A DNA stretch of 64,000 nt from Salsipaludibacter sp963735045 (GTDB lineage Bacteria; Actinomycetota; Nitriliruptoria; Nitriliruptorales; Nitriliruptoraceae): assembly GCA_963735045.1 (NCBI GenBank), contig CAVTIZ010000003.1:1860001-1924000 (forward strand). Reading direction: 5' to 3'. Position numbers and translations under genes: made by a program. Shown one piece after another: positions 17,333-26,200 of this stretch (the stretch's first letter is position 1; every line of letters begins with the position of its first letter). The notes beneath the pieces are model-generated. The model had not been told where the DNA came from. It saw only the letters and a list, made by a program, of their open reading frames with translations, and did not search any database.

Positions 17333-17800
17333 ATGGCCAGCACGCCCCCGAACCCACGCCCACGTCCGACCCCGAGCCCGGACCCCAGCCACGACCTCAC
17401 CATCGCGGTCGGTCCCGAGCTGGCCGCGACCCTGGCCGACCTGCGCACCACTGTGCGCTCCGGGGCGTTCGTGCTGGTCACGCTGACGGACGGGTCCCTG
17501 CCCGCGGCCGAGGCCCGGATCGTGGAGGACGAGGGCGTCACCCATGTCGTGGAACGCGACCTCGCCGACGATCGCGGCTGGGCCTACGACTACGTCGCGG
17601 GCTGGATCACCCTCGAGGTGGTGTCGGACCTGCACCTGGTCGGCCTCACCGCCGTGGTCAGCGCCGCGCTGGCGGCACACGGCATCAGCTGCAACGTGCT
17701 GGCGGGTCGCCACCACGACCACCTGCTGGTCCCCCTGGACCGGGTCGACGACGCGCTGCTGGCGCTGGACGCGTTGCGCAGGCCCCACACGGAACCCTGA
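17333..17800 (+). CDS. ACT-domain-like small protein (DUF2241/COG3602 type)
   Basis: A 155-residue protein; the ATG at 17333 has GGAG six bases upstream. After a proline-rich N-terminus of about 22 residues it shows two ACT-like halves: GAFVLVTLTDGSLPAAEARIV and the segment ending GITCNV-like SLHLVGLTAVVSAALAAHGISCNV, followed by HHDHLLVPLDRVDDALLAL. ACT domains bind amino acids, but these stand-alone proteins have no proven role. It is divergent from gnd and converges on an LLM oxidoreductase gene. Confidence 0.7.
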   Translation: MASTPPNPRPRPTPSPDPSHDLTIAVGPELAATLADLRTTVRSGAFVLVTLTDGSLPAAEARIVEDEGVTHVVERDLADDRGWAYDYVAGWITLEVVSDLHLVGLTAVVSAALAAHGISCNVLAGRHHDHLLVPLDRVDDALLALDALRRPHTEP

Positions 17801-17830
17801 CGGTGATCTGCGCGACCCCGGCGGGTGGGG

Positions 17831-18889
17831 TCAGGCCGCCACGGCCAGCCCCGACGCCGCGGCCAGCAGTTCCAGGCCGCGAACGCGGTCGTCGTAGTCG
17901 GCGACGGTGCTGGTGACCATGACCTCGTCGGCACCGGTGCGCTCGACCAGCTCGTCCAACGCGGCGGCCGCGCGGTCGGGCGTGTCGGCGATCGACTCGG
18001 TCGGCATGGCCAGGGCGGTCGGCAGGTCGGGGTGCTCGCGTGCCTGGGCCGTCGACACCAGTTGGATCGGACGACCACTGCGCAGCCACAACCGGAACAG
18101 CCGACCGGGGTTGGCGAGGTCCCGCGCCTCGTCGCGGGTGTCGGCCACGGTCACGCTGGCGGTCACGATCGCGTGGGGCGTCGCCAGCGGTCCCACCGGC
18201 TGGAAGGACTCGCGGTACAGCCGCAGCGACTCGTCGGTCCCGCCCATGTCGAAGTGGTGGGCCTGGACGAACGGCAGGCCCAGCATGCCGGCCAGTTGCG
18301 CGCTGTAGCCGGACGAGCCCAGCAGGAAGACCGGTGGGTGGGACGTCGCGACCGGCGTCGCCCGGAAGCGGTCGTGCAGCCGGGAGCCCTCGCGGACGTC
18401 ACCCAGCAGTCCCAGCAGGTCGACCAGGTGCTGGGGGAACTCGGTGGCCCCCAACGACTCGGCCCCTCGTCGCAGTGCCGCCGCCGTGGCCGGGTCCGTT
18501 CCCGGGGCACGTCCGATGCCGACGTCGATCCGTCCCGGATGCAGGGCCTCCAGCAACGCCACCTGCTCGGCGACGACCAGCGGCGGATGGTTGGGCAGCA
18601 TGATGCCGCCGGACCCGACGTGGATCCGCTCGGTGCTGGCGGCCAGGTGGGCCATCAACGTGGTCGGCGAGGTCGAGGCGACGATCGGCATGTTGTGGTG
18701 TTCGGCGACCCAGAATCGGTGGTAGCCGAGGCCGTCGGCGACGCGGGCCAACCGGGTGACCCCGGCCAGGGCCTGCGCGGAGGACGAGCCACGGGGGACC
18801 GATCCGACGTCCAGCACGGACAGCAACGGTGGCACGGGGTCCTCCGGGTTCGACGGGACCCGGCCAACGCCTCGCGCCGCAGACGCCAT
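17831..18889 (-). CDS. LLM class flavin-dependent oxidoreductase (MsnO8-like)
   Basis: A 352-residue luciferase-fold enzyme. The start at 18889 has GGAGG eight bases upstream; the longer frame adds a non-coding-looking stretch. Landmarks are LLSVLDVGSVPRGSS, the GYHRFWVAEHHNMPIVAS segment, VGSGGIMLPNHPPLVVAEQ, and LGLPFVQAHHFD. These mark the FMN-dependent LLM subgroup that acts alone without an operon partner. Substrate unknown. It is divergent from a second, F420-type LLM gene at 19020. Confidence 0.85.
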   Translation of the reverse strand: MASAARGVGRVPSNPEDPVPPLLSVLDVGSVPRGSSSAQALAGVTRLARVADGLGYHRFWVAEHHNMPIVASTSPTTLMAHLAASTERIHVGSGGIMLPNHPPLVVAEQVALLEALHPGRIDVGIGRAPGTDPATAAALRRGAESLGATEFPQHLVDLLGLLGDVREGSRLHDRFRATPVATSHPPVFLLGSSGYSAQLAGMLGLPFVQAHHFDMGGTDESLRLYRESFQPVGPLATPHAIVTASVTVADTRDEARDLANPGRLFRLWLRSGRPIQLVSTAQAREHPDLPTALAMPTESIADTPDRAAAALDELVERTGADEVMVTSTVADYDDRVRGLELLAAASGLAVAA

Positions 18890-19019
18890 TCCGCATCCCT
18901 CCCCCCGATGCCCCGGGACCGACGGTCCACGTGCGCGGACCGTGCCTAGGCTCGTGGACACGACCCCGCGGCGTCAGTACCGGTGACGCTCGCCCCGCGA
19001 CGACCCACGGAGTTGTCCC

Positions 19020-19886
19020 ATGGACCTCGGACTGCACTACTTCACCTTCACCACACCCGACGACCCGGCCCGGATCGGGCCGACCCTGGCCGAGACCGCC
19101 CGGGTGGCCGAGGACGGCGGGTTCGCCGCCTTCACGGTCATGGACCACTTCTTCCAGATGGAGATGCCGGGAATGTCGGCCGACGAGCCGATGCTGGAGG
19201 GCTACACCAGCCTCGGCTTCCTCGCCGGCCTGACCGAACGGATGACCCTGGGGATGCTGGTCACCGGCGTGATGTACCGCTACCCGGGGATCCTGGCCAA
19301 GACGGTCACGACCCTGGACGTCCTGTCGGGCGGCCGCGCACGGTTGGGCATCGGGGCGTCGTGGTACGAGCGCGAGCAGGCCGCCCTGGGCGTTCCGGTC
19401 GTGCCGGTCGCCGAGCGCTTCGAACGGTTGGAGGAGACGCTGCGGATCTGTCGCCAGATGTGGAGCGACGACGACGGCCCCTTCGACGGACAGCACTACC
19501 ACCTGGCCGAGACGATCTGTGTCCCCCAGCCGCTGTCGACGCCGAGCCCACCGATCATGGTGGGCGGTGGCGGCGAGCGCAAGACCCTCAAGCTGGTGGC
19601 CCGCCACGCCGACGCCTGCAACCTGTTCGGCTCCGACGACGTGGCCCACAAGCTGGAGGTCCTGCGTGGCCACTGCGAGGACGAGGGTCGGTCCTACGAC
19701 GACATCACCCGGACCGTGGTGGCCGGGGTGCCGCCGCTGGACGACCCCGACGCGTTCCTGTCCCGGCTCGAAGACTGGGCCGCGCTGGGTGTCACCGAGG
19801 TCCAGGTGACGCCCGACCGCCACCCCGTGGAGTTCGCCGAGCGCATGGCGGCCGACGTCGTGCCGGCCGCCGCCACGATCGGCTGA
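19020..19886 (+). CDS. F420-dependent LLM class oxidoreductase
   Basis: A 288-residue luciferase-fold protein with GGAG seven bases before the ATG. The segments GLHYFTFTTPDDP, GFAAFTVMDHFFQM, LGMLVTGVMYRYPGILAKTVTTLDVLSGGRARLGIGASWYEREQ (in parts) and PPIMVGGGGERKTLKLVARHADACNLF match the F420-dependent TIGR03560-like branch. It would reduce or oxidise a small organic substrate with coenzyme F420; the substrate is not deducible. Its spacer to the divergent LLM gene is about 130 bases, so they may share regulation. Confidence 0.85.
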   Translation: MDLGLHYFTFTTPDDPARIGPTLAETARVAEDGGFAAFTVMDHFFQMEMPGMSADEPMLEGYTSLGFLAGLTERMTLGMLVTGVMYRYPGILAKTVTTLDVLSGGRARLGIGASWYEREQAALGVPVVPVAERFERLEETLRICRQMWSDDDGPFDGQHYHLAETICVPQPLSTPSPPIMVGGGGERKTLKLVARHADACNLFGSDDVAHKLEVLRGHCEDEGRSYDDITRTVVAGVPPLDDPDAFLSRLEDWAALGVTEVQVTPDRHPVEFAERMAADVVPAAATIG

Positions 19887-20058
19887 CCAGGGTCCGGTGA
19901 CCACCTCGCCGCGGAACGACAGTCACGGGGGTCCATCGGGATGCCGTGAGGTGGAACCGAACCGTTACCAGATCCCACCGATTCCATGCGGGGCCGGTGA
20001 CTACCGTCGCCGAGGCCACGGGCCGACCGGTCCGTGCCCTCGTCGTCAGGGACATCCC

Positions 20059-22437
20059 ATGCAACGGTTGGCACCCCCAAGACTGGTCCATCGATACGCC
20101 GTGGTGGCGGCCGTCGTGGCCGCCATCACCCTCCTGGTCCTGCCGGGACCGGTTGCCGCCCAGTCGGATGGCGACGAGTGGTGGGAGGTGGAGGCCGAAC
20201 CGGAAGTTCCCTCGCCCTTCTACGACTCCATCCTGTACTCCGAGATCGCCCCACGCCTGCACGAGATCGAGACCACGAGCAAGCGGGTCAGCGTCGAGGT
20301 GTCGGGCCAGTCGGCCGGGGGTCGTGACCTGTACGTCGCGGTGATCACCTCGCCGAAGGGTCGGATCGGGAGCTACAAGGCCATCAACCGCATGATGCTG
20401 CGCGACCCCGCGCAGGCCCAGAAGATGATCCAGCGGATCGGGGACTACAAGATCCCGGTGTTCGTCAACGGCAGCATCCACGGCAACGAGTACCCGGGCA
20501 CCGACGCCGCCATGCGGCTGATCGAGACCCTGGCCTACGACGACTCGCCGGAGGTCCAGCGGATCCTGGACAACGTCATCCTGGTCGTCAACGTGGTCCA
20601 GAACCCCGACGGGCGGGTCCTGGGCACACGCCAGAACGCCAATGGCTTCGACATCAACCGGGACATGCTGTCCCAGACCCAGCCCGAGGCTCGGTCCACG
20701 GTCGAACTGATCACCGAGTGGAACCCGCTGGTGACCCTGGACCTCCACGGCTTCGTCAACCCGATGCTGATCGAGCCCACGACGCCCCCGCACAACTCCA
20801 ACTACGAATACGACCTGTACCTGAAGTGGGCGCTGGAGGAGGCCTACGCGATGGAGGACGCCCTCCAGACCGAGCTCGGCCTGGATGCCCAGATCCCCTA
20901 CCGCGACTTCGGCGACGGCTGGGACGACTGGGGTGGCCAGTACGTGCCGATGTACTCGATGTACCACGGCAGCTACGGCCACACGCTCGAGACACCCAGC
21001 CGCGCCGAACTGGGCGTCGACGCCCACGAGGTGGCGGTGTGGGGCGCGCTGGACTTCATCGCCGACAACAAGCAGGAGATGCTGCACGACCAGGTCGAGA
21101 TCTTCCGACGTGGTGCGCTGGAACTCCCACAGATGCCCATTCCCGACGACCTGCTCGACCAGAGCCAGTACAACCAGTACAACGAGCTGATCGTGCAGGA
21201 CTTCCCGACGGCCCACGTGATCCCGGTCGACGAACCGCTCCAGAAGAGTCCGCAGCAGGCCCAGCGACTGGTCGACTTCCTGCTGTTCAACGACGTGGAG
21301 GTCCAGGAGGCCAAGAAGGCCTTCACGGTGGACGCCACGACGTACCCGGCCGGCACCTACGTGGTCTGGATGAACCAGCCCAAGCGGAGCCTGGCCAACA
21401 CCTTCCTCGAGGACGGCAAGAACCTGTCGGACGTGCAGGGGATCACCTTCTACTCGCCGCCGGCCGTGTGGAGCCACCCGCTGCTGTGGGGTGCCACGCG
21501 GACCACGGTCACCGATGACCTTCGGGTCAAGACCCGTCCGATCACCTCGGCGGTCCCGGTCGACGGAACGGTCGCCGGCGACGCCGACGGGGCCTACGCC
21601 CTGGAGCCGACCACCCTCGAGGCGTTCCGGGTCGTCAACGACCTCGTCGCCGACGGTGTCGCGGTGCAGCGCGCCACCGAGGCCTTCGACGACGACGGCA
21701 CGAGCTTCGAGCCGGGCACGTTCCTCCTGCCGGGCGACGAGGCGCTGGCCGAGTCGGTGGCCGATGACCACGGGCTGGACCTGGTCGCCGTGGACTCGAC
21801 GCCGGAGGCCGTGGCGGTCACCGAGCAGCGGATCGCGGTGTTCGCCGACGAGGGCACGCGCCATGCGCTGACCCAGCTCGGGTTCGCCTACGACACGGTC
21901 GGGACGTCGGAGGTCAATGCCGGCGTGGTCGAGGACTACGACGTGTTCGTCAACTACAGCCGCTCGTGGGGTGGCCTGCAGCAGTCCGGGCGGGACTCCC
22001 TCGCGGCGTTCTTCGCCGCCGGCGGGGACTACGTCGGTCTGCGCAGCACCGGCATCGGACTGGCGACGTCGGCCGGCATCATCGACGTCGACGTGGACGC
22101 CGAGAGCGGCAACGCGATCGTGGACGTCGCCTACGACGACGTCAGCGCGGCCGGCGGCTACCCGGACGTGGACGAGGCCTTCGTCTACACCCCCGCATGG
22201 TTCACGCGTCTGGGCGACGGCGTCGAGACCGTGGCGAGCGTCGCCGACGGCGACTTCCTGGTCTCGGGGTACTGGCCCGGATGGGAGTCCACCGGTGCCG
22301 CCGGCATGCCGATCGTGGTCAGCGCCGACGACGGGGACACCGACGTCACGCTGATCGGGCTCGATGCCACGTTCCGCGGGCATCCGGAGAACACCTTCCG
22401 GCTCCTCGGCAACGCGATCTTCGACGGCCTCGACTGA
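20059..22437 (+). CDS. Secreted M14 zinc carboxypeptidase
   Basis: A 792-residue exported protein with a signal peptide ending about residue 34 (PVAAQS). The M14 catalytic domain (about 50-330) has zinc ligands His141 and Glu144 (IHGNE) and His230 (DLHGF), substrate-binding Asn200/Arg201, and catalytic Glu311 (HTLETPS). About 460 residues follow, including a glutamine-amidotransferase-like segment near 600-690 (VFVNYSRSWGGLQQSGRDSLAAFFAAGGDYVG). Such long M14 peptidases occur in actinobacteria and are thought to degrade extracellular peptides. The ATG at 20059 is chosen because the signal peptide begins there. Confidence 0.88.
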   Translation: MQRLAPPRLVHRYAVVAAVVAAITLLVLPGPVAAQSDGDEWWEVEAEPEVPSPFYDSILYSEIAPRLHEIETTSKRVSVEVSGQSAGGRDLYVAVITSPKGRIGSYKAINRMMLRDPAQAQKMIQRIGDYKIPVFVNGSIHGNEYPGTDAAMRLIETLAYDDSPEVQRILDNVILVVNVVQNPDGRVLGTRQNANGFDINRDMLSQTQPEARSTVELITEWNPLVTLDLHGFVNPMLIEPTTPPHNSNYEYDLYLKWALEEAYAMEDALQTELGLDAQIPYRDFGDGWDDWGGQYVPMYSMYHGSYGHTLETPSRAELGVDAHEVAVWGALDFIADNKQEMLHDQVEIFRRGALELPQMPIPDDLLDQSQYNQYNELIVQDFPTAHVIPVDEPLQKSPQQAQRLVDFLLFNDVEVQEAKKAFTVDATTYPAGTYVVWMNQPKRSLANTFLEDGKNLSDVQGITFYSPPAVWSHPLLWGATRTTVTDDLRVKTRPITSAVPVDGTVAGDADGAYALEPTTLEAFRVVNDLVADGVAVQRATEAFDDDGTSFEPGTFLLPGDEALAESVADDHGLDLVAVDSTPEAVAVTEQRIAVFADEGTRHALTQLGFAYDTVGTSEVNAGVVEDYDVFVNYSRSWGGLQQSGRDSLAAFFAAGGDYVGLRSTGIGLATSAGIIDVDVDAESGNAIVDVAYDDVSAAGGYPDVDEAFVYTPAWFTRLGDGVETVASVADGDFLVSGYWPGWESTGAAGMPIVVSADDGDTDVTLIGLDATFRGHPENTFRLLGNAIFDGLD

Positions 22438-23140
22438 CCCACGTGCAGCCTCGACGACGGCCCGGCCCCGTGCCGGGCCGTCGTCGATGCTCGACGCGGC
22501 GGTCGGGCGAGCCCGACGGGGCGTCCAGTCGATCGCGGAGCTCTCGCTGGGCTGCCTCCCGGACGTCCCACGACAACCGCCAGCCGTGCATCTGCGCGCC
22601 ACTCGTCGCCTCCTCCACGCTCCCGGTCTTGGCACCCAGCACCCATGTGCCGTCGTCACGGTCGCGCCGAACCCCCACGACGTCCAGCCGAGCACGGTCG
22701 AGCGGAGGCTCCATCACCAGGGCGCGGGCACCTCGGTGGTAGCTGAGCTCGTACCAGTCGGGCCCGTGCCATCCCCTGGGGAGTTCCAGACGCCACCGGC
22801 CGTCGGGAGTGGCCTCGAGCGACCAGAGCACGATGTCGGCGTGGGGCCGCGAGTCGCCAGAGGTGACGATCGGATGCGTCCAGGTCTCCCGGAGCTCGTC
22901 GGCCACTGCCGTGCGGTCGCGGAGGACCCGCCGCGCATCACCTCCAGGATCGCGTCCATACCCACCGAGCTGGTCCAGCGGAACGTGCACCACCTCGGCG
23001 AGGACGTGTCGGACGGCGTCCTGGTCGATGGCCCCCGTGGACAGGACGGCCACTCCTGCCACGACCCTGGTCCAGCGGTGGTTGATCCGCTCGAAGGGCA
23101 GTGGTGGTCCGGCCCGGACCATGGCGCGGCCGCACACCAT
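22346..23140 (-). CDS. Hypothetical protein, uncertain
   Basis: An open frame of 264 codons fills most of the space between the M14 gene and the giant gene. Residues about 10-200 look protein-like (tryptophan-containing segments such as WYELSYHRGARALVMEP and GTWVLGAKTGSVEEAT), with no recognisable family. The last 60 residues are low-complexity, read through a terminator hairpin and overlap the M14 gene end by 92 bases, so the true C-terminus is doubtful. The start abuts the giant gene's terminator and no good ribosome site is evident. It may be real, or a degraded gene. Confidence 0.4.
   Translation of the reverse strand: MVCGRAMVRAGPPLPFERINHRWTRVVAGVAVLSTGAIDQDAVRHVLAEVVHVPLDQLGGYGRDPGGDARRVLRDRTAVADELRETWTHPIVTSGDSRPHADIVLWSLEATPDGRWRLELPRGWHGPDWYELSYHRGARALVMEPPLDRARLDVVGVRRDRDDGTWVLGAKTGSVEEATSGAQMHGWRLSWDVREAAQRELRDRLDAPSGSPDRRVEHRRRPGTGPGRRRGCTWVSRGRRRSRCRGAGRCSPDARGTWHRARSA
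22451..22487 (+). terminator. Intrinsic terminator hairpin of the M14 gene
   Basis: A perfect 16-bp stem (22451-22466 with 22472-22487) and a 5-base loop starts 14 bases after the peptidase stop. No U-tract. Confidence 0.75.
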
Positions 23141-23142
23141 GC

Positions 23143-23175
23143 ACGACGCCTCCCGCTGCGGGCGGGAGGCGTCGT
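23143..23175 (-). terminator. Intrinsic terminator hairpin of the giant gene
   Basis: A perfect 14-bp stem (23143-23156 with 23162-23175) with a 5-base loop lies 33 bases beyond the giant gene's stop at 23208, reading leftwards. Confidence 0.7.
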
Positions 23176-23207
23176 TCGGGGGCCTCGGGGGGCCGGGTCG
23201 CGCGGGG

Positions 23208-26200
23208 TCAGCCGACCTCGCCGAGGAGCGCCGTCAGGTTGGTCACGAGCAGGTCACGGGCAGCCTCGTCGTCGACACGCTCGGCGCGCTCGATCGCCCG
23301 CTCCAGGTTCGTGCGCACCCGGTCCGTCTTGCCCTTGTCCGCCATCTTCTCGGCGACCTTGAGCTGGGAACGGATCGGGGCGGCCTCGCCCCTGGTGACG
23401 ACGCCCGCGTCGACCAGTCGGTCGAGCAGCACCATCACGTCGTCGAGCGAGGTCCCGATCGTGAACGTCACGGTCGTGACCTGCTCGTTGCCGGCCACGT
23501 CGGTCGCGACCACGTCGAGCACGTGGTCGCCCAGGTCGAGTGTCCACAGGTCCCACGTGGCGGCCCAGTCGGCACCGCCGTCGTGGACGACCTCGCCGTC
23601 CAGCGAGACCACCAGCGAGTCGAGCCCCGAGGTCGCATCGGTGGCCGTCACGGCCACGTCCACCACCTCCGAGGACCCGACGAGGGCGCCGTCGTCGATG
23701 CCCTCGACCTCGACCACCGGGGCGGTCGTGTCGATGTCCATCGTGAAGGCCTGGACCTCGGTGACCTCGTCGTCACGCACGGCCCGGACGTCGAGCGTGT
23801 GCGAGCCGTCGGCATCGACGACCAGCACCCCGTCGTCGTCGGCCACCCAGTCGCCCCCAGAACCCGATGCGTCGACCGAGAACTCGACCGTGGCGTCGTC
23901 GTTGGTGGTCGCCGTGACGGTGACCGGGGACACGTACCAACCCTCGAGCCCGTCGGGCTCGGCCGGGTCGATGCTGACCTCGAGGACCAGGGGCTCGGCG
24001 ATCGAGCAGTCGGCCTCGACGTAGCCCGCCGCCGATGCGATGCCCTCCCACATGTGCTCGCGGAAGAGCTCGTCGGTGGTGAAGCTGGCGTCGGTGTGGC
24101 CGAGCGCGGTGTACCAGGAACGGCCACCGTCGTACTCGTGGCACCACGACATCGGGTGGTCCGGGTCGTCGTCCTGGGCAGACGGGTTGTAGGTGGACTC
24201 GTCGATCGACAACAACACGTGGACGTTGTCCCGCGGGTTGATGTTGAAGTTGTACCACTCGTCAACGCGCGTCCAACGCTCCGGGAGGTGTGCGGTCGAC
24301 GGGTGGACGAAGTCCTCCGTGACCAGCGTCGCCTCCGGCGTGCCGTTGGGGTGGTTGACGAAGTAGGCGCCGACGAGGTCGCCGTACCACGCCCAGTCGT
24401 ACTCGGTGTCGGACGCCGCGTGGACGCCGGCGTAGCCGCCGCCGGCCTGGATGTAGCGCTCGAACGCGGCCTGCTGGTCGTCGTCGAGCACGTCACCCGT
24501 CGTCGACACCCACACCACCGCGTCGTAGCGCGCCAGCGTGTCGTCGTTGAACGCCGCGCCGTCCTCGGTCAGGTCGACGGCCACGCCCTCGGCGGCACCC
24601 AGCTCGCGGATGGCCTCGCGGGCCACCGGGATCGAGCCGTGCCGGAACGCGGCGGTCTTGGAGAAGACCAGGATCCTGGGGGTGTCCGGCTCGTGCTCGA
24701 TCGTGAAGCTGGTGGTCCCCGTCTGAGAGACGTTGCCGGCGGTGTCCACCGCGCGGTACTCGACGACGTGGTCGCCCGGCTCGATGACGAACAGGTCACC
24801 CTCGAGCTCGACGAACTCGGCGCCGTCCAGGGAGTACTCGATGTAGTCCACGGCCCCGACGTCGGTGGCCGAGAAGGTCAGCTGCACCGAGCTGGACGCG
24901 GTGTCGACCGTCGCGCAGCCGCGCGGGAACCCGGCGGGGCCGCCGTGGACCATCACGGCCTGGGCCTCGGACCCAGCCGTCCAGTCGGCCGAGCCGGAGA
25001 CGGTCGCGTCCCCGTCGCCGTCCGAGGTGAACCCGGCGGTCGGGTCCTCGGGGTCGTCGGAGAGCCACAGCTCGTTGGGCGGCGCGGCCGGACCGGTCGG
25101 GTCGTCCTGGTAGTGGCCACCCATCGGCATGGTGTCGCAGGTGCCCTCGTGCAGGTGGCCCTGGTGGACGGCGTCGGGCTCCAGGCCCGTGAGGTCGGCC
25201 GTGACGGTCGTGCCGTCGGGCGCCACGACCAGGGTCGCCGTGCCGCCGGTGGAGAACCCGGTGGCAGGCGTGAACTCGCCACGGAAGGTCCCGAGCAGGT
25301 TGGCCGAGACCTCCGGGGGCACCTCGTCGGCCACGATCTCGATCTCGATCATCACCGGCTCGGAGACGTTGCCACCGACGTCGGTGGCACGGGCGTACAC
25401 GGGGTGCGTCCCGACGCCGCTGACCTGGCACGGCGCGAAGCCGCCGAGGTTGCAGAACACGAAGTTGGAGTTGAAGAAGAAGTACGTGCCCCAGGTCTCT
25501 CCGTCGTAGGAGAACTCGGGCCGCCCCGCCACGCCGACGTTGTCGGTCGCGTCGATGCGGAACAGCACGGGCCCGATGAAGGTGCCGTCGGGTCCATTGG
25601 GTTCGGCCGGGATCGTGCGGATCGACACCTCCGGCGGCGTCACGTCCGCGACGCCGTCACCCAGGAAGCGCAGGGTGTCGATCTCGACGTCCCCGGTGGC
25701 CGTGACGTAGAGCGTCCCGGTCCCGTCGGGCGCCACGAAGTCGCCGGACTCGGTGGTCGCCGACTCGGTGGAGTCGACCGCGATGGTCGCGAACGGTGCG
25801 GCGTCGGTGGCACCCCAGCGCAGCTGGACGTCACCGGTGCCCGACGCCGTGGCCAGCACGCTCTCGATGTTGAGGAAGTTGACCCGCTCGAAGGCGATCC
25901 AGTCGTCGGCCGCGAAGGGCCCGACGGTGGCGAAGCCGCTCGCGTCGAGGTCTTCGACCACCGGCACGCCGCTGGAGTCGTCGAACCACTCGGCCTCCTG
26001 GGTCTTGGGGTTGAGCTGCAGGGTCGTGGTCCCGGTCGCCGCCGGGATCTCGCCGTTGCCCTGGTCGGTGTAGCTGACCTCGAGGACGGCGTAGATGTTC
26101 TCGCCCTCCCCGTGCTCGGGGGCGTCCTCGGGCATCTGCAGGGCGAAGGTGCACCCGGTTCCGGTGGTGATCGGGTGGGCGTGGGAGTTGTGGCCGAGCC

